NCBI RefSeq assembly: GCF_000464535.1
Contig: NW_006916438.1
Span: 132,590-196,589 of the forward strand
DNA: 64,000 nt
Direction of reading: 5' to 3'
DNA from: Endocarpon pusillum Z07020
Taxonomy: Eukaryota; Ascomycota; Eurotiomycetes; Verrucariales; Verrucariaceae
Under the pieces are notes generated by a model. That model had not been told where the DNA came from and did no database searches. It saw only the letters and a list, made by a program, of their open reading frames with translations. This document shows positions 23,151 to 35,000 of this stretch, in pieces. Position 1 is the first letter of the stretch. Every line of letters starts with the position of its first letter. Made by a program: the position numbers and the translations under genes.

Positions 23151-23875
23151 CGGGAGCAGAGCAGAGCACATCCCTGCTAGGGGTATGATGCACGTATCTT
23201 TCAGCGGCGCAATTGGGAATATACACGGACGTACTCTGTACGCGGAGCTACCTACGGCGGTGCATGTGCATATGCATATAATGGCGTACTATTTTACGAC
23301 AAGACTGCAAAACGGCGATCGCTGCCTGACAGCCAGGCAGAGGGCAAAGGCAAGTACTATCTGCAGGTGCCACATTTCAGGGATTGCATTTCTGGGTTTG
23401 GCTCTCAAACTTAACTTGGGAGGGAGTTGGCCAGGTGGAATATTGAAATTGCGTTTTTTGGTCGCTTCCAGGTGCTGATTTAGATACCCTGAACTTTTAA
23501 CACACGTACATAGCAGTTTGTTTCTTAGAAAAAAGTGGTTATTGTTGCCATCTCGATCTCGCTTCATCTTGCTATCCGCGAGATGTTTATAATATCATTG
23601 TTCTTTTGCAAGATCGGGATCTCCCTTCTACTGTAGTCCTATTGTAGGTCGGATAGATTGAATGGAGTTGATACTGTAGCAAGAGCCCGGCAGCGGAGCG
23701 CACCCCCGCATCCAAGACTGCGGGGATTACTGTCTATAGTATCTGAGCGATCTGCGGACACTCGAGAGGGATAGGGTGTGTTTACTGTCCATGAAGAAGC
23801 AGGAACGGTATTGTAAAAAGAGCGAGGATTTATCGCTTCTGTATGTAGACCAGCTGGCCTGGGGAGAGAACGAGC
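23151..23875. other. Intergenic spacer
   Basis: No gene is supported over these 725 bp. Short AT-rich patches lie near 23520-23600 upstream of the agmatinase gene. Confidence 0.5.
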
Positions 23876-25069
23876 ATGCATCAACCCATCTCAGCCCTGA
23901 CACTGCTTCCTATCCTCCTCTTATCACCAACGTCTTACGCTCAAGAAGTCGGTCCCAACTATGCGCACCCGCTAGAGGATCTGGACAAGGACCTACCTTT
24001 TTCACAACCGGTTACATTCGCTCATCTCCCCTGGGAACGCTGCCTCTCTGTCTCGCACTCTATGCCCATTGACATCGCGATCCTCGGCTTCCCTTACGAT
24101 ACATCCACCTCCTACCGTCCAGGGGCGCGCTTCGGACCACGCGGCATCCGGGCCGCCAGCTCGCGTGAGAAAAAGGGCAGAAGCTATAACACAGTCTGGG
24201 GGGTTGATCCGTTTCAAGACGGTGGACTGAAGGTTCTGGATTGTGGAGATATTCCCATCACGCCGTTTGATGCCGCGCATGCTTTCAAGCAGATGGAGCA
24301 GGGGTACCGGCAGGTGTTGTGGCATAACACGAGCGAGGAGAGTAGGTGGGAGAGGCCGAGAGTGTTGAGCTTGGGAGGGGACCATTCGATCGTGTTACCC
24401 GTACTGAGGAGTTTGAAAGAGGTATATGGCCCCATCTCAGTGATACATTTGGATTCGCATCTTGATACATGGGATCCGTATCGAGGGTATACGGGTATCG
24501 CTTCGGAGCAGTCGGCTATCACGCATGGGACATTCTTCTGGCACGCCAGTCGTGAAGGTTGTATTTCCAAAGGAACGAGTATCCATGGAGGGTTGAGGAC
24601 AAAGCTGTTCAGCCCGAAGGATTACGTGATTGATAAGGACTTCGTAGGATTCGAGCTGATCGAAGCGCATGAGATTGATGATATCGGGGTTAAGGGCATT
24701 GTAGAGAAGATGAGAAGAACAGTAGGTGACACGCCGACCTATCTGAGTATCGACATCGATGGTAGGTTCCGCCTAGAAGACACACTCGTAAGCTGCTGAA
24801 CAGGTCAATCAGTACTCGATCCCAGCATTGCTCCTGCAACAGGCACCCCGGAATCAGGCGGGTGGACGACAAGAGAGGTGAAAAGGCTCATCAAGGGCCT
24901 AGAAGGGATCAACCTCGTTGGCGCTGACGTGGTGGAGGTCAGTCCACCATATGACACGGTTGCCGAAGTGACATGCATTGCTGCGGCAGATTTGTTGGTT
25001 GATATCATGGCACTGATGGTCAAGGACAAGACGGGACCGGAGAATATCTACGTTAAGGATGAACTGTAG
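23876..25069 (+). CDS. Secreted agmatinase-like ureohydrolase
   Basis: This belongs to the manganese-dependent arginase/agmatinase superfamily, which hydrolyses guanidino groups to release urea. Exons 23876-24761 and 24813-25069 are joined by a 51-nt intron (branch CTGAAC), giving 380 residues. The N-terminus MHQPISALTLLPILLLSP followed by TSYAQE is a good cleavable signal peptide. Metal-site motifs are intact: LGGDHSIVLP, LDSHLDTWDP, and SIDIDVLDPS, the last restored only by splicing. EVSPPYD near the end is the usual C-terminal loop. Fungal genomes often carry such signal-peptide-bearing agmatinases besides the arginase of the urea cycle. Substrate (agmatine or another guanidino compound) cannot be told from sequence alone. 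Confidence 0.88.
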
Positions 25070-25807
25070 TGACACCGTTAACCAGAATACTTCAGTTCTA
25101 GAAGTAATTTTACGTCGGTGGTAGGGCGCATTTGGGAGTAAGTGGAACAGGTAGGTAAACCCCCGAAAGAGATCCTTGCCTGGCATGAAGCACCCGTGAG
25201 AACGAGTAAGACACTGGAGAAGGTCTCCTGGCCCAAGATCTTCCTCAGTATTGTTGGTCGGCCGCTTCGGAAGCAGCTCAAGTATAAGTCACATCACTCA
25301 GCCATAATATAAAAACATCAGGGTAGGTCGTGCTCATTGTGCCCACCAAATATACAATACCTCATTGTTGTCTCTAGGCCTGCCTAGTGTCACCGTAGTT
25401 CTGGTTCATTAAATTCGACGTATCCGGCCAAATTGCAGACTCCTCACGCCGACGAGCTCACCGCTGCTGGTAGTAATTGGGCACAAGGACAAAGGGGCTG
25501 ATATTGGATCGTATCGAACATCGTAGAATTTGGCAAACTCTGATTCATGAACAGCGCTTGGCGTTGGTGGAGGATGAACGCGAAGCTTTGCTCAGGAGGC
25601 GCCGTCTTCCGTCTTCCGTCTCCGTTCAAATCCGGGGAGCAGCTGGGCAGGGATCAACTCTTGCTCCTCCAATCGCGGGCCGCTTTGCTGTCAGACCTTG
25701 GACAAGCTGAAGACGGGACGTTGTCTTGAGAGCAACTGCCATGAACTTCTTGTTCGCCTCGTCGTTATGCTGAGAGGCTGATCTGAGCGAAGTAATTCAT
25801 CATCAGC
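25070..25807. other. Intergenic spacer
   Basis: No supported gene. The frames at 25444-25710 overlap on opposite strands and lack features. Confidence 0.5.
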
Positions 25808-28800
25808 ATGGCGGCGTCGTCTGCTGGTAGCTCGCCGACGAGTGATGCTCCACAGATTCCACGGCGAAATGTGAGTCTTTCCTTGCAATCCCTCACCAGA
25901 TACATCTCGAACCGTTGAGCTAACCTCAATCCCAGCTTCGACAGGCGACCCTCATCATCCCGCAAACAGGCAGGCGAGTCAAGAGAAGGATAACGCTTCA
26001 CGAAGTCGACGGGCACAATGACGAGACTAGTTCTCCAGAGGAGTCGACCAGTGACACTACGCCTCTCCTTGTCCGTACTCGAACGAACTCCGCTACATGG
26101 AGAAGAAAGCGAGGAACTCTCTCTGTGGGGCAAACAGCGAAATTAAGAGCATTGGAGAAGATTATGGGGGTCAAGCACTTCCTCATGTCTGACGTTGGCA
26201 AAGGAGTCTTCAAATGCTCTCTGGCCTATCTTCTGGGCAGCATGGCGACTTTTGTTCCGTTCCTACGAGATTCCCTTGGGCATCAGGATGGAAAGCATAT
26301 GGTGGCTACTATTACAGTCTACTTCCATCCGGCACGATCGCTAGGGAGCATGTTCGATGCGCTCATCTGCGCCTTCGCCGCGTTCGTCTATGCGGCCTTT
26401 ATCAGTATCACGAGCATGAGCGTCTCAGCCTTTTTTAGCGATACCCTCGATCTGATGCCAGTAGGTCACGTCATTGTGCTAATAGTCTTCTGCGGTGGAG
26501 GCCTGGGTTTCATTGGGTGGGTCAAGCAGAGGAAGGGTGACGCTCTCGTAAACGTCGCTTGCTCACTTGCATCTCTCGCAATCATCACGGTCATCACTAA
26601 AGAAGGTGCTGTCCAAGCAGGAAATTTTTCCTTCGCCAAGATCAACCAAGTTCTGAAGATGGTCGTGATGGGGGTCGTGGCTACAATGGCAGTATCACTT
26701 GTCATATTTCCCGTGTCTGGCAGGTTGAATCTACGGAAGAACATAACCTCAGTCACAGATTCCCTGGCCGATATGCTTGCTCTAATCGCAAGTAGCTTCC
26801 TCTCTGGGTTTGAGCAGGAATTAGAGGAGACACCTTTCAAGAACATCGCTGAGCGGCATCTGCAGACTTATTCGACCCTGGCGAAGAACTTGAAGGAGGC
26901 CAGGTACGAGCACTATGTAGTTGGAACCGAACGACAGTACAGGATCGAGGCCAAACTCGTACATTGTGTCCAGCGCGTCACTCAGAGCATTGGCGGGCTG
27001 CGAAGTGCTGCTGCAATGCAGTTTACTGTATCGAGACAAACAGTGGCCCTAGCCAAGCATGGTCAGAACAAAACCTACAGTGCGTATAGCACACCTTCGT
27101 CTGGGGTTGGTCCATTCGCAACGCCTCCAGCACGCACGAGCTCAGGAGATTTCGCTGGCATCTTGTCTGCTATCGACGAGCTATCAGATGAGGATAATGC
27201 TAACGACGAATATCTGAACGGGCAGCTCTCAAGTTACAGCGTGGGCTTCAGGTCACCGTTAGAAATATTTTCTCTCTTCATCCACCATCTTGGTCCATCG
27301 ATGAGATCCCTGGCCTTTACGCTCAAAGAGATCTTGGATGAACAACCCTTTCGGCAGGGAGTCAAGCACGAAGTTACAGTCAGTCCCAAGTTTCGAACGA
27401 GCCTAGACCGAGCTATTGAGCTCTACACGGGAGCTCGGCGGGAGGCCCTGAAAGCCGTCTATGATCAAAAGGATATGAATCGAGACCGGCCCGTAGAAGT
27501 GGAAGCAGATTGGGAAGAGGTTGCTGCTAGCTGTGGTCACTTCTCATTCTCGCTTCTCGAGGTTGCTGAACAAGTCAAAGAATATTTGTTGATTCTTGAC
27601 GAGTTGCAGTTAGAAGTCGAAGAGCGTCCTGCTGGTCGGACATGGTCATGGCTGAAATTCTGGAGACCCCAGACCAAATCTCACCCAGGTTCAGATGAAC
27701 CTGAAGCACAACATATGATCGACGACCCTGATGCTGCAGGGCTGCCAGTAAAGATCTCTGCAGAAAGGCGACTAATAGATACGCACATTCTCTCTGAGAA
27801 GGACAAAGAGAAGCCTACGATCAAGCAGCGTATATTTGGGCGCTTGTGGAGTGCTTTGTCGATATTTAGACGTGATGACACGAAGTTCGCTATCAAGGTT
27901 GGGGTGGGCGCCGCGATATATGCAATGCCTTCCTTTATAGTCGCTACTCGACCTATTTATGGCCAGTGGAGGGGCGAATGGGGTTTACTTTCTTACATGC
28001 TTGTTTGTTCCATGACCATTGGTGCCTCGAACACGACAGGCTATTCTCGGTTTCTGGGTACATGTCTTGGTGCCGTCTGTGCTATAGCAGCATGGGAGAT
28101 CTCCAATGGTAATCCATTTCTGCTCGCCTTCCTTGGGTGGTGCATGTCTTTCTGGACAGCGTACATCATTGTTGGCAAAGGCAAAGGGCCCATGGGAAGA
28201 TTCATCATGCTAACATACAATCTTTCCGCACTATACGCGTATTCTCTTTCGGTCCAAGACGAGGATGACGATGGTGATGAAGGCGGCACTCACCCGATCA
28301 TCAGTGAAATAGCCTTCCATCGGGTGCTCGCTGTGCTTTCTGGTTGCATCTGGGGCCTTATCATTACACGACTTGTGTGGCCAATCTCTGCAAGACAAAA
28401 ATTGAAGGACGGCTTGTCTCTTCTCTGGCTGCGAATGGGTCTGATATGGAAGCGGGATCCGCTGATGACAATCACTGACGGAGAGACACCCAACCAGTAT
28501 ATGAATCTGCGTGAAGAATTCGAGTTACAACGATTCCTGTCGACACTGGAGAAACTGCAGGCTTCGGCCAAATCGGAATTCGAGCTCAAGGGCCCCTTTC
28601 CGGACGCACAATACAGCAGGATATTGAAGAGCACTGGTCGCATCCTGGACGCTTTCCATGCTATGAATGTTGTCATTCTGAAGGATTTGACAACCAGCCA
28701 AGGCGAAACGGCACTATTGAAAGCCACGGCTCGAGAGCGGGCCCAACTCTGCAGTCGTATAAGCCACCTGTTCTCTGGTATGTCCGAAATGCACGTGATA

Positions 28801-29100
28801 GGGTCTATTTGAAGCAGCTGCTGACCAGGTCATCCAGTTCTTGCATCGTCAATGGCGCTGTCATACCCATTAAACGACGCCTTGCCAAACACAGAGCACA
28901 CTCGGGATCGTTTGCTTGCGCGCATTTTTGCCTACCGGAAGAGCGAAGCCAGTGCGAATGGTACTTCGGACGAGGACTTCGGTCTGTTATATACCTACGC
29001 CCTTGTCACGGGACAGTTGAGTTGTGAGATCAAGGAGATCTTGATGGAGATTGAAGGTCTGTTTGGTGTCTTGGATGAAGACTTGCTCAAATTGCAATAA
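25808..29100 (+). CDS. Large membrane protein, aromatic acid exporter-like (ArAE_2 / DUF2421, BRE4-like)
   Basis: Three exons (25808-25870, 25936-28777, 28829-29100) with introns of 65 and 51 nt encode 1058 residues starting MAASSAGSSPTSDAPQ. Two blocks of about six membrane helices are seen: the first about residues 100-260 (MVATITVYFHPARSLGS, VIVLIVFCGGGLGFIGW), the second about 680-830 (GVGAAIYAMPSFIVATRP, GEWGLLSYMLVCSMTIGASN). A long soluble middle domain and a helical C-terminal DUF2421-like domain complete the layout of the fungal ArAE_2 family related to yeast BRE4 (brefeldin A sensitivity). These resemble the bacterial FUSC/aromatic acid exporters, but transport has not been shown for most members. 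The C-terminal exon (SYPLNDALPNTEHTRDRLL) is recovered only by splicing. Confidence 0.88.
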
Positions 29101-31230
29101 AGGTACAGGGTCGAATATTTCTACCCCTAGTCAAGGGCCGAGGTTAAAGCGATGGTGTTTCTCGGCTATGGGATATAGATACCCCTTTCTCGTGGTTCTT
29201 TGGCTTAGATGTGGTCCATTGCCTAAGCTTGGCGTTTGTGGGTGCTCATTGTAGGAGATTTTTTGCAGCCATTGACATACCACTGGACGTAGGTGTGCAT
29301 GAACTCGTTCGAGAAGCACAGACGAACAATGGATCTTGGTACATTACATCATGGACACTAGCAGCAGATCTTGGTTACATTGGGTCGTGGTAGCAAAGTT
29401 TCTTGTGCATGTTTAAGATCAATAGCTTCACCTCCAGCTAATATAGTGACAGCCCTGGGCCGAGGATCGAAGACAACAGCGCTGAGACTCGTGGCAAGAG
29501 TTGTCGCACAACATCGCGACTGAGACAGGTGGCTTACTACGGTATGTCTCACTGCAGGCCGTTCCTTGTGCGCTTCGCTGGTTGGGTACTACGGTAGGGT
29601 ATGAGTATTGGGCGTTAATATGTAGTATGATGTACAAAGAGTTGCCAGAAAATATGGCCCAATCCAATAATCTGTTACTACGTAGTAAGATTCTCGATGA
29701 TCTTGCCAATCACACTACTAGGTAGTATGTAGAATGTGGTTAGTAGGTTGTGCTTAGGACTGTCAACGAACCTTTTATCACGAAATCAGCGGAAGCTCCC
29801 TGTAGCCAACTACTAGTACTTCCCTCCACAGTAGGAAGATCTGGACCAGCCGCTGTCCATGATGATCAATCTGAAGCTAGAGGTGTTGCTTTCCAATGCT
29901 CTTGGGTGAAGTTCACAATCGTTGATGCCGCGTTAAATATGAAAAAATCTTGCTCGAGGCTCACAATACTTGTGCCTCCCTCGGTATGTTGGATGGGTGG
30001 ATGACGTCTAGTCCCAGCTGGCATGCTCAATGCCTAACCTTATCATAAGCCATGAGGTGCTGATACATACTCCTCTCTTCTCTTGCAGAAGCAAGTGCAT
30101 GCACCATATGCACACCTTTCGATGCGTGTGGATGGCTCCTTCATGGCTTCTAGGTGTCTCTGCATGATGTAGGTCTAGAACGGCCATTCCTGAAGCAGAG
30201 CCCCTCTCATTCTTGCTGAATATACGCTGAATATGGATCTACATCTCACCCACTTTCCCTTCTTGACTCACGGAGTTGTCACGGCAGACCCTAGGTTACT
30301 GCTTCGAATCTCCTGTGAGCAACTGTTCCAAGGCGCCATCATGATCGTGCTAACAGAAAATGCCAGTGGTACTTTCTTAGGCCTTGGAAATCAGATTCAT
30401 GCCACGGGAAAGGATTTTGCGATGATCTGCAATTAGTAATGCATACTCTGCATGCTGATTTATTCGAATCTGGAGTATTGCAGAAGCGGTTCGGGAGGCT
30501 TCCGAAAGGCCTCTGGCACCGATCTGAATCCAGGCGAACAAACACACTCTAACTCTTAACCTACACACGCACACACACACCACCTCTCATACTCAACCCT
30601 TCTTCTGGGCCAACACACCATATCTGCATATACCCCGGGCGGATCATCATATCCTGGTTCATCTCTGTGGATCTGCTATGCTCTTCCGTATGCCGTGTTG
30701 AATCCAATCTTGCAGTGATCAGCATCGATTGATCTTACCGCCACAATCACCTGTGCTTCAGTACCTTCAGAGCTTTCTCGTCGCTACACGAACTAGCCAA
30801 ATGGTCCTCCGTCGATGCTCGCTCGCTTATCGTTCACAGACGGTGTCACACAAACATTGTCATCGCAATGTTACGCCTTATGATAGGCTTCTGCTTTCAT
30901 GCTAAGTGTCGAGCTATACATCATTGAGGACAGGGTTTCGTGGTGTTGATGGTGGGCATCTTGATTCTATATCGTTGAGCACTCGATTCCGATAGGGTAT
31001 TTGTCAATGACTTGTTCATCACAGGTGATGTCACAGAAAATGCCACGAGATCATGCTCGCGGCATGTCGCATAACAATTTCTATTCAAGCCGTGTTCTTT
31101 CCCGACCTTCGTCCTCTTCTCTCCTTCCATACATCACAGAGACTCTACCACCACAGTACCCTTTGACACCACTCCTTCCCTACCTTGAGCCAATCTATCT
31201 CCTGTCCTCATCTCCACAGAACATTCAGAC
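29101..31230. other. Gene-poor spacer, about 2.1 kb
   Basis: No gene is supported. It contains repeated short TACTACG/CTACGTAGTA words near 29533-29735 and a short (AC)n run near 30563-30580. Open frames in both directions are short and featureless. Confidence 0.5.
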
Positions 31231-31746
31231 ATGCAGCTCTCCACTCTACTCTTCCTGGGGCTGGCAGCCTCTACTGTCAGTGCTGCTCCGACCACCCAAA
31301 ACTCGGGGATTATTCCCAACACCCCAATTACCGAGTAAGCGTCATATCCCCGGGTTTATTGCTCCTCCCAATTTCAATGGATTTCCTTTCTCTTTACTAT
31401 CGGTGTTCCAATGCCAGTCAGAAACCACGAAAAGCGCCAGTTGGGCGCCGTGACAGACGTCGCGGGCCAAGTTTCGGAAACCGCTGACAACCTTGAATTT
31501 CACAGTATTAACGAGAAGCGTCAGGCGGCTGTGGACACGTCGGCTGTGAGCGGCATCGTAACCAATATATTGGGCCTTGCGGGCGGCCTTGCGGGCGACG
31601 CTGTGGGTGTCACAGTTGAAAGTTTGGGCAGCGTCCTGGGCGTAGTTGTGGGTGGCGTCTTCGAAAGCGTTCTAGGCGGGGCTCTAGGCGGCACCCTGGG
31701 GATCCGAGACGACGGTGAATTTCACAACATCGATAAGAAGAACTAG
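31231..31746 (+). CDS. Small secreted protein with Kex2-type sites
   Basis: Exon 1 (31231-31334) encodes a clear signal peptide, MQLSTLLFLGLAASTVSA, followed by APTTQNSG. An 87-nt intron (31335-31421) joins it in phase to NHEKRQLGAVTDVAGQ. The predicted 142-residue precursor has two KR dibasic sites in a repeated setting (NHEKRQ and FHSINEKRQ), a Gly/Val/Leu-rich hydrophobic stretch (about residues 85-125), and a third, degenerate copy of the site motif (EFHNIDKKN) just before the TAG at 31744. No Cys residues and no known domain are seen. This fits a secreted, Kex2-processed precursor, possibly surface-active or effector-like, but the function is unknown. The frame stays open for 62 more codons after the stop (see next entry). 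Confidence 0.6.
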
Positions 31747-31935
31747 ATAACAGGGATACGCAGCTCCGCGGGCGCGGCCGTGGGCGCTTTGAAGGGCGTT
31801 GTGGAACCCAGGGTGGAGAATGTGAACGGCGCTCTGGACTGGGTGACGGGGCAGTTGTGGCCCGGGGGGACGAGCTGGATGAGGTGGGGGACATGGACAA
31901 CGCCACGGAAGGCCGCTGAGGTACATACTATATAG
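31747..31935 (+). other. In-frame continuation after the stop of the small secreted protein
   Basis: Directly after the TAG at 31744-31746 the same frame runs 62 codons to a TAG at 31933-31935 and reads like the same protein (IRSSAGAAVGALKGVVEP, ALDWVTGQLWP). It could be reached by splicing out a 39-nt segment (31715-31753, GTGAAT...AACAG), which keeps frame and removes the stop, by readthrough, or it may be a relic cut off by a recent nonsense change. Confidence 0.45.
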
Positions 31936-32735
31936 TCGTGCATCAAATGTCATCAATATACGCTAAAATTAGAGCGCCACTACTAGCACACTTGATCTAC
32001 GTGTTAAGCTTTAACGTCCACGTAAAAAATTGTGCTATAGGGGTGGTGCCCTAGAGCTGCTGTTACGACCCTCTTTTTTCCTTGGACCCTTACGGCTTCT
32101 CTTTAGGTTATTTGACTTGGCTTAGAGGTCCGTGTTAGTTAAGCTTCAACCATTCACCCCCTCTAACCATCCCTACATCCCTACCAACTAGTTACTAACA
32201 TTATGTTAGTATAAGAATAGTCAGCTTTTACTTCTCCTTGTCCGTGGGTATTGATGACTTTGAATGCGCCACTCCGGATTTGCTGTAGGGTTATTGGTCT
32301 CATCGAACTGCGACCGATCCCCTTCCACCGGCGGTGCGATGAGCGACGGCGGCGATCCTGACAAGACAACTTGAACCAGGTCGCTTGATCTGGCAAGAGA
32401 AGCAAATGATGATTATGATGCTGCTGCTCGATTTGGATCATGGACTTCAATCTTTAAGTTTCCGCTCGTTGATACGGTATCGATGGCTGGTATTTCTTGG
32501 TGTAGGGAATATAACCTCTGCAGTGGTGTTGGTATCAGTTACCATGCTTTATAGCCCAAGAATGCAATCATCAACCTTCAGATGCTGGGTATCGATGAAG
32601 TACCAGCAGAGCACTCTAGCATCGTATTATCCTGATGGCTTGTTTTGACCTCCTCTTTTGTTCCTTCCCATCTCCTTTCCAACCGTGTAACCCCAATGCT
32701 GGTAGTTCCGTACAATTAGCCGGCCCGCCCAGCAG
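31936..32735. other. AT-rich spacer
   Basis: No gene is supported. The stretch 31960-32220 is AT-rich and contains TGTTACGACCCTC at 32061, which looks like the start of some fungal LTRs, but no matching end or target duplication was found. Confidence 0.4.
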
Positions 32736-33455
32736 CTACTGTGCAGCCCTCTTTGCGCCCGGAGTGGGCATTTGTCCCCAAAGAGCCTCGATATCCACCG
32801 CACTCGGCCCCGAAGCCTTCCCAGATGCTGGTGGTACAGCCTCCGGCGCGGCCCACACACTCCGAGTTCCTCTCCCACCCTGCTGACTTTGACCCTGACC
32901 CGGACCCGGACCCGGACTCGGACTCTGATCATAGCCAACACACCTCCTTTTAGCCGCCCGCTGACTCCTCACCCAAGCTCTGTCCGCAGCCTCGACATCA
33001 GTCTCTTCCTCTCCCACTCTCGCCACACTCCCCCTTTGATTCTCCCTAGTAGTTCTCTCCTTCTCCTCCTTCTCCCTCCTCTCTCGATCTTCCTCCCCAC
33101 TCCTGCTCATCTCTTCCCATCCCAAATACCTCCTCGCCTCCTCTTCCGGGCTCACCCTCTCCCGTTGCACCCTCCTCGTCGCAGCAGCTCCTGTATTTCC
33201 AACAGCAGCGGGGTTAATTCCAAACCCACCCTCCACGAACGCGTGGTCACGGTGCAATTCTTCCGGCGCGACCAAGGCGGTACGATCCAGCATGGCGGCG
33301 GCGTGGTTGGCGGCCATGAGGTTGGTGAAGTACTGGATGTCGTGGCGGATGCGCGGCCGGGCTGTCGAGGGCTTGAGCCAGGTGAACCAGGAGAGGAGGA
33401 GGGGGGTCGGGGAGAGGAGGGTGCTTAGGAGGGTGAGGCCCGTGTTCGTGTCCAT
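32736..33455 (-). CDS. Conserved hypothetical protein with charged coiled region (239 aa)
   Basis: This single-exon ORF starts MDTNTGLTLLSTLLSPTP. Residues 7-27 are hydrophobic (LLSTLLSPTPLLLSWFTWL) and could act as a membrane anchor. The segment IRHDIQYFTNLMAANHAAAML looks ordered. From about residue 95 the protein is a charged Glu/Arg coiled region (ERVSPEEEARRYLGWEEM), then a Pro/Gly/Ser repeat made of GPGPGQGQSQ encoded by tandem GGxCCx units near 32889-32925. The tail is Ala/Pro-rich. I recognise no family. Composition and length favour a real gene, but the reverse strand is also open for 218 codons. Confidence 0.5.
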   Translation of the reverse strand: MDTNTGLTLLSTLLSPTPLLLSWFTWLKPSTARPRIRHDIQYFTNLMAANHAAAMLDRTALVAPEELHRDHAFVEGGFGINPAAVGNTGAAATRRVQRERVSPEEEARRYLGWEEMSRSGEEDRERREKEEKERTTRENQRGSVARVGEEETDVEAADRAWVRSQRAAKRRCVGYDQSPSPGPGPGQGQSQQGGRGTRSVWAAPEAVPPASGKASGPSAVDIEALWGQMPTPGAKRAAQ

Positions 33456-34017
33456 GTTTCAGATCCTGATCCTGTTCTTGTTTTGGATGGGGTGGGTGGG
33501 GTGGGGTAGTGATTTTGTGTGGTGTCTGTTTTGGCTCGAAGACTTTTGGGTTGGGTGATTTGTAAGGGGTTTTTTGGTCAAGGGATCCTGTTAGAAACGC
33601 TCCGGTGTGTGGAGGTTATGTGCGTAGAGGTTGTAAAGGCATGGATTTGGGTGGAGATGATGCCTTTTTCTTCAAGAGGTGGGGTTCAGTTATGAGATTT
33701 ATCAAGCTAGAGGGCAATCTGGGTTAATTTATGGTGGTTTGCTGAAGAGATTAGTTTTGGGCTTGAAGGCAGAGGGCGGGTGTTTGCAAGAGATTTGGGA
33801 GAAACAAACAACAAGCGAGTGTAAATAGAAAGGTGCTCTTGTTCGCCATACTGTGGGTCACCGTTAGTCGAAACCATACAACTGGGAGCTTGGCGAGCTT
33901 TCAGTGGTCAAGTCATGAACACTCTAATACACTGCAGCATAATATAACTCTGGATAGTGCTTGATTCCGTGATGGCTTGGAGTTCGTATATGGCTCATAC
34001 TGTACAATGGTGGGACT
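33456..34017. other. Intergenic spacer
   Basis: This contains T/G-rich runs (33470-33580) upstream of the previous gene, consistent with a promoter. No gene was seen. Confidence 0.45.
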
Positions 34018-35000
34018 CTATTTCTTTTGCTCCTCTTTCTTTTCCTCTGGCTTCGGAGTGGGAAGCTTGAACTGTCGAACGTTAGCTGGGGTAAACTTGA
34101 CATTAGAGGAGCTGATAGCAGCATCTACCTGATCAGGCTTTCTGTCGGTCCCTGGTCCGACCTGTTCCCATGCTGAAGTACCTCCTTCAAAGTTCCGGAA
34201 TGCCTGCGTCAACTCCAGTGGTTCCACTACAATTCTCTTCTTCTCCTCGTCATATCTGATCTCTGTGTAACCTGTGAGAGGAAAATCCTTTCTTAATGGA
34301 TGGCCATCAAATCCATAGTCCGTCATGATCCTTCGAAGATCCGGGTGTCCGGTGAAGAAGACACCAAACAGATCATACACTTCCCGCTCGTACCAATTGG
34401 CTCCATCATACAACCCGGTGATGCTCGGCACCGGTTGCGCTTCATCAGCATACGTCTTGACTCGTATCCTTGAATTATGTCGGACACTGAGCATGTTGTA
34501 GACCACCTCAAATCGTTTATCTTTCGTTGGATAGTCTACGGCAGTAATGTCTGCCACCATGGTGAACTCGGCGGCTGTGTGATATTTGAGGAAATTGAAG
34601 ACGGGAAGAACACCGGACGGAGCTATGTATATGCATAACTCATCCTTCCATACCGAAAATTGCTGGATGTACTTCGGTAGGCAAGCCATCACGTACTGCC
34701 CATATCGATGCAGGTCCGCAGCTTTCTCGGCATACCTGTCAGCAGGGTTGACAATGGGAGCGGTGAGCTTTCCAGCGGCTGGCCTCAGTCAGCATGTCAA
34801 CGCAATAAAGCCTGCTGGCAGTTGTGAAGCATACGCGGTCTTTGAGCGTGTCGTAGGTTGGGTCGAACATCCTGAGAAGCCGTCTCCTTCGCTCGTAGTA
34901 CGCTGGTCGCAAATGATCGTGCACATCTCGGAGGCTGTGATGCAAACTGCGCACATCGTCGAGCAGCCGCCAGTCTCATCGTCGCCTTGCTAGCTGCCAT
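34018..35000 (-). CDS. nuo-30.4: NADH:ubiquinone oxidoreductase 30-kDa subunit (NDUFS3 type)
   Basis: This is a core subunit of the complex I peripheral arm in mitochondria. Exon 1 (34835-35000) encodes an Arg/Ala-rich targeting sequence, MAASKATMRLAAARRCAQF; a 56-nt intron (34779-34834) joins it to AGKLTAPIVNPADRYAEKAADL. The rest is strongly conserved: YGQYVMACLPKYIQQFSV, DITAVDYPTKDKRFEVVYN, and the family signature ANWYEREVYDLFGVFF, then HPDLRRIMTDYGFDGHPLR. It ends in a Lys/Glu tail (PKPEEKKEEQKK) as in other fungi. The protein has 308 residues. An upstream in-frame ATG at 35042 exists, but the 35000 start gives the better presequence. It diverges from NOT4 across 459 bp. Confidence 0.95.

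Noticed and set aside
32063..32220. TGTTACGACC... as the start of a solo LTR
   Set aside because: No matching 3' end, no target-site duplication and no internal retrotransposon sequence could be found.
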